Positions 61,089 to 64,000 of a stretch of DNA of 64,000 bases are shown in pieces (positions within the stretch are counted from its first letter, which is position 1; the number at the start of each line of letters is the position of its first letter). Made by a program: the position numbers and the translations under genes. This DNA is from Pseudomonas paeninsulae (lineage in GTDB: Bacteria; Pseudomonadota; Gammaproteobacteria; Pseudomonadales; Pseudomonadaceae). A model generated the notes under the pieces. It worked only from the letters and a program-made list of their open reading frames with translations. It had not been told where the DNA came from and did no database searches. The stretch covers positions 2,468,501 through 2,532,500 of the forward strand of contig NZ_CP141799.1 in NCBI RefSeq assembly GCF_035621475.1. The letters are read 5' to 3'.

Positions 61089-62267
61089 CTATAGCCCTAT
61101 CTGGTGAGCGCGACTGCTGAAGAAGATGCCGCTCGGGCTCGCCGCCGGCAAACGCTGGAGCAATTCAACCCGGTAGGGATCCCAGACCTGAATCTCGCCG
61201 CCGTCGCGCACCGACAGCCAGAGTTGGTCGCCGCGGGCGGTGAACTCCATGTGCAACACGGCGGGGCCGGGTTGCAGGTCGGCGATGATTTTATGGGTTT
61301 CGCTGTCGATGACCTGCACCCGGTGGTTGTCCGGGTGGGCGAAATTGACCCAGATCTGCCGGGCGTCGGGGCGCGCCATGACGAACACCGGCTGGCCGGC
61401 GACCTCGATGGCGGCGGTCTGCTGCCAGTTCTGCGAATCCATCACCAGCACCTGATGCCGGCCTACCGCCGGGACGAAGGCCTGATCGCCAGCAACCGCC
61501 CAGCCCTCCAGGTGCGGCATCTTATACACCGGGAGTTTCTGCTGGCCGCGGCCATAGTTGCCGAGTACCCGTTGGACGCCGCGTTCCGGGTGCCAGAGGT
61601 CGAGCTTGGCCATGCCGTCTTCGCCGAAAAGGCCGGCCAGGTAGTAGCGACCATCCGGGGTCAGCAACGCGTCGTAGGGCTGGTTGCCGACGTCGGTGAA
61701 ACGACTGATCGCCGGGGTGTTGCCCTGGCTGAAGTCGGCGATCCAAATCTCGCCGGTGTCGAACAGGCTGAAGACGAAACGGCGATCGGGCGCATCGACC
61801 ACCCCGACCACCCGCGAATGCTTGCTGCCGTCGGCCAGTGGCGTGGCGGGAATATCGGCCACCAGTGCCAGGGTTTGCGCATCGAAGACTTTGACGCCAC
61901 CCGGCTCGTAGTTGCCCACGGCAATCAGGCTGCCGTCCTGGCTAATGGCACCGCCGATGCTGTTGCCGCCTTGGATCACCCGCTTGTCGAGGCGCATGCG
62001 CAGCAGGTCGATCTTGCTCAGGCCACCGTCGCGGCCGAAGACGTAGGCGTAGCGTTGATCGCGGGAGAACACCACCGAGGCGTGGGACAGGTCGCCCAGG
62101 CCCTCGATCCGCGCCAGGCTAGTCTGCTGGCTGCTTTCGATGATCTGCAGGCTGCCGGTGGCGCGCTCCACCACCACGCCCAGATCGCCGCTGCCACGCA
62201 GCGGTGATTGCGCGCAGGCGCTGAGCAACAGGCTGACCGCGGCCAGCAACAGGGTCGAACGAATCAT
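61089..62267 (-). CDS. nirF: Heme d1 biosynthesis lipoprotein NirF
   Basis: Periplasmic eight-bladed propeller protein of 392 residues, similar to the d1 domain of NirS but without cytochrome c. A lipoprotein signal with LLSAC (Cys18) anchors it to the membrane. Blades such as KIDLLRMRLDKRV, VGNYEPGGVKVFD and KLDLWHPERG are typical. It acts late in heme d1 assembly with NirN and NirS. Start overlaps the nirC stop (ATGA). Confidence 0.94.
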   Translation of the reverse strand: MIRSTLLLAAVSLLLSACAQSPLRGSGDLGVVVERATGSLQIIESSQQTSLARIEGLGDLSHASVVFSRDQRYAYVFGRDGGLSKIDLLRMRLDKRVIQGGNSIGGAISQDGSLIAVGNYEPGGVKVFDAQTLALVADIPATPLADGSKHSRVVGVVDAPDRRFVFSLFDTGEIWIADFSQGNTPAISRFTDVGNQPYDALLTPDGRYYLAGLFGEDGMAKLDLWHPERGVQRVLGNYGRGQQKLPVYKMPHLEGWAVAGDQAFVPAVGRHQVLVMDSQNWQQTAAIEVAGQPVFVMARPDARQIWVNFAHPDNHRVQVIDSETHKIIADLQPGPAVLHMEFTARGDQLWLSVRDGGEIQVWDPYRVELLQRLPAASPSGIFFSSRAHQIGL

Positions 62268-62605
62268 GGCGTTGGGTATCCTTCGAGGAGGCGATCGACC
62301 AACCAGGCGATGTCCGGCTCACTGAGCAGGGCATTCCAGGGCGGCATGGCGGTGCCGGGGCGGCCGTGGGTCACGGTGGCGATCAGTAATTCGCGAGGTT
62401 TATTGGCCAGGGCCTGGCGGGTCAGGGCGGGGCCTAGCCCACCGGTCATGCGCAGGCCGTGGCAGGAACCACAGTCCTGTGCCAACAGGTTTTGCAGCTG
62501 GGCTTGGCGTTCGGCGCCGGGCGCCTCGGCCTGGGCCAGGGAAAAGGGTAGAAGCACCAGCAGAAGCTGTCCCAGGGCACGTGAAGCGGATTGGGCTAGC
62601 GGCAT
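62264..62605 (-). CDS. nirC: Monoheme cytochrome c NirC
   Basis: Periplasmic cytochrome c of 113 residues that can donate electrons to cytochrome cd1 and helps its maturation. Signal peptide about 1-27 (SRALGQLLLVLLPFSLAQA), CGSCH at about 44-48, and the Met ligand probably in GTAMPPWN. Start at 62605 is preferred over 62674 because GGGA is near and the signal begins properly. It is coupled to nirF by a four-base overlap. Confidence 0.93.
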   Translation of the reverse strand: MPLAQSASRALGQLLLVLLPFSLAQAEAPGAERQAQLQNLLAQDCGSCHGLRMTGGLGPALTRQALANKPRELLIATVTHGRPGTAMPPWNALLSEPDIAWLVDRLLEGYPTP

Positions 62606-62710
62606 GGCGGTGGTCCCTAATGCAATGGGAGCAGAATGCAGTGGCGCTTGTTGAGGGGCCTTGACCCATATCAACTAGTACTGCGCCGACCGGGGTCGGC
62701 GCAGGGCAGG

Positions 62711-63586
62711 CTACTGCTTGAGCGCTTGGATGCCGGCTTCGGCGTCTATGCCCAGGGTGTAGCCCAGCGATACATGGTGGTAGCGCCCGGTGGCATTGTC
62801 GTCGTGGATGGCGAAACCGAAGTTGTAGGTCTTGCCCGATTCGAGGGTCACATCGCCCTCGCCACCGGCAAACTTGCGGGTGAAATCGACGGTCCAGGTG
62901 TTGCCGTCGAGCTTGCCGGTGGCGCCGACCAGAGCCTGGCCACCTTCCATGACCCGCTCCTCGGCGACATAGCCGTCGTAGGCCTTGTTCTCGCCGCTGC
63001 GCCACTGGTTGAGGTCGTAGAACACGCCGTTGGCCAGCGAGCCATCCTTGACGTACTTGGTCTTGTGCTCGTCGGCACCGGGCATGGTGCGTGCGTCGCC
63101 ATGGCAACTGCCCCAGCAGCCGCCCTGAGAAGCCAGCTGAACCTGGTCGTTGGCTTCGAGCATGTAGGCGATTTTCACCGGGTTCTGCTCGTCCATCTTG
63201 GCTGCACCCGAGGCGGGTGGTTGCTGCCAGGTGAAGCGCAGATAAAGGTTCTCATCGTCATGGGCGGCCTGCACCTTGACGTCGATAAAAGGTGCCTTGC
63301 CGGCAATCGGCGTCGGCTCGAGCTTCTTGCCGCTGACAATGGTCTTGCCGATGTCGCTGGCTTCCTCGGAGTGACAGTCGGCGCAGGTCTCGCCTTTCCT
63401 CAGCGCCCGCGCACCGCCATGCTCGGTGCCTTTGGTGACCCATTCGACGGGCGATACGCCCGGGTAGAACAGGGTGATGTCGCTGGACTTGATCGAACTC
63501 CAGTCAGCCGGGGCTGCAGCCCAGGCGGGAACGGTGACGCAGGCGAGGCTGGCCCCGAGTGCGCAAGTCATCATACGTATGTTCAT
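62711..63586 (-). CDS. nirB: Diheme cytochrome c552 NirB (ethylbenzene-dehydrogenase-like heme-binding domain)
   Basis: Periplasmic cytochrome of 291 residues. Signal peptide about 1-23 (ACVTVPAWAA). A classical CADCH occurs near 68-72. A second site GGCWGSCHGD (near 157-166) has Cys-x3-Cys-His instead of Cys-x2-Cys-His. The C-terminal half is a beta-rich heme-binding domain of the ethylbenzene dehydrogenase type (GKTYNFGFAIHDDNATGRYHH and onwards, split here). Order nirT-nirB agrees with P. stutzeri nirSTB. It presumably carries electrons to NirS. Confidence 0.88.
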   Translation of the reverse strand: MNIRMMTCALGASLACVTVPAWAAAPADWSSIKSSDITLFYPGVSPVEWVTKGTEHGGARALRKGETCADCHSEEASDIGKTIVSGKKLEPTPIAGKAPFIDVKVQAAHDDENLYLRFTWQQPPASGAAKMDEQNPVKIAYMLEANDQVQLASQGGCWGSCHGDARTMPGADEHKTKYVKDGSLANGVFYDLNQWRSGENKAYDGYVAEERVMEGGQALVGATGKLDGNTWTVDFTRKFAGGEGDVTLESGKTYNFGFAIHDDNATGRYHHVSLGYTLGIDAEAGIQALKQ

Positions 63587-63626
63587 GCTGTTTTCTCCTA
63601 GCGGTTAGCGGCCATAGCTTCAGGCG

Positions 63627-64000
63627 CTACTCTTCGTCGGCTTCGGTCATGCCTTGCGGTTTATGGTGGGCAATGCCTTTGTGGCAATCGATGCAGGTCA
63701 TGCTGTCTTCGCGGGCCATTTCGTGCTGTTTGCGCGCGCGTTGTTTCTGCGACGCGGCTTCCATGCTTTCGAGGCTGTGGCAGTTGCGGCATTCGCGTGA
63801 GTCGTTGGCCTTCATCCGGCTCCACTCGCGGCGTGCCAGCACCAGACGCTTGGCTTCGAACTTCTCGCGGGTATCGATGGTGCCGATGATCTTGCCCCAG
63901 ACTTCTTTCGAGGCTTCGATCTTGCGGGCTATTTTGTAGGTCCATTCCTTGGGCACATGGCAGTCCGCGCAGACCGCTCGTACGCCGGTGCGGTTGGTGT
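63627..64000 (-). CDS. nirT: Tetraheme quinol dehydrogenase NirT (C-terminal part, cut by window edge)
   Basis: The last 124 codons of a NapC/NirT-type cytochrome. Three heme motifs are seen: CADCH (about 63969-63955), CRNCH (about 63802-63788) and CIDCH (about 63706-63692), with VPKEW and the conserved KI-R-KI-A-S region in between. The N-terminal membrane helix and first heme lie beyond the edge. It oxidises quinol in the membrane and feeds periplasmic NirS. nirS is expected upstream. Confidence 0.9.
   Translation of the reverse strand, partial: TNRTGVRAVCADCHVPKEWTYKIARKIEASKEVWGKIIGTIDTREKFEAKRLVLARREWSRMKANDSRECRNCHSLESMEAASQKQRARKQHEMAREDSMTCIDCHKGIAHHKPQGMTEADEE

Overview
The window is a stretch of a GC-rich gammaproteobacterial chromosome of the Pseudomonas/Stutzerimonas type. 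Evidence is the nosRZDFYL-tatE order, the nirT-B-C-F-D-L-G-H-J-E-N order, the narK1K2GHJI operon followed by a PpiC protein and moaA, the Anr/Dnr-type TTGAT-N4-ATCAA boxes and several Pseudomonas-style short palindromic repeats. It is essentially a complete denitrification island, except that nirS (expected just past the right edge, upstream of nirT) is outside the window and no Dnr/Anr-type regulator gene is seen.

Layout. 1-2.2 kb: a truncated outer-membrane porin with an Anr-like and a NarL-like site upstream, a beta-carbonic anhydrase and a four-hairpin repeat. 2.2-17.4 kb: narXL (minus), then divergently narK1-narK2-narGHJI-ppiC-moaA (plus), converting nitrate to nitrite with two-component control. 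17.5-20.5 kb: a periplasmic GH3 glucosidase and a small membrane methyltransferase, unrelated to denitrification. 20.5-27.5 kb: a mobile-element graveyard: an IS5 relic, a group II intron whose reverse transcriptase has lost its palm and which is split by an IS3-type element, a frameshifted IS30-type element, an orphan AT-rich membrane gene and an intact IS5-type element with TTAG target duplication. 28.4-34 kb: anaerobic metabolism genes nrdD (with its glycyl-radical tail on a separate 55-residue ORF), nrdG, hemN and a small four-helix membrane protein. 34.1-39.4 kb: norD-norQ-norB-norC and a tiny membrane ORF on the minus strand, encoding nitric oxide reductase; NorC carries a second cytochrome c domain. 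40-41 kb: an acyl-CoA dehydrogenase. 41.7-49.9 kb: nosRZDFYL-tatE for nitrous oxide reduction. 50.1-53.7 kb: nnrS, an SDR oxidoreductase and an HPP-CBS membrane protein. 53.8-55.1 kb: a LysR regulator and cytochrome c551 (nirM). 55.5-64 kb: the minus-strand heme d1 and nitrite reductase accessory operon nirT-B-C-F-D-L-G-H-J-E-N.

How it works together: nitrate enters by NarK1/NarK2 and is reduced by NarGHI; nitrite would be reduced by NirS, whose heme d1 is made by NirE, NirJ, NirDLGH, NirF and NirN and whose electrons come through NirM, NirC, NirB or NirT; NO is reduced by NorCB, matured by NorQD; N2O is reduced by NosZ, with NosR supplying electrons and NosDFYL the copper-sulfur site. NrdDG and HemN supply dNTPs and heme without oxygen. 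Candidate Anr/Dnr boxes with a -10 hexamer at the class II distance precede the porin, narK1, nrdD, hemN, nosR, nnrS, nirM and possibly the acyl-CoA dehydrogenase, so most of the window looks like one oxygen/nitrogen-oxide regulon.

The most unusual observations are the split class III ribonucleotide reductase, the two-domain (diheme) NorC with a hidden 36-residue membrane ORF upstream, and the intron whose RT palm was deleted between two repeated FLGF-coding motifs.
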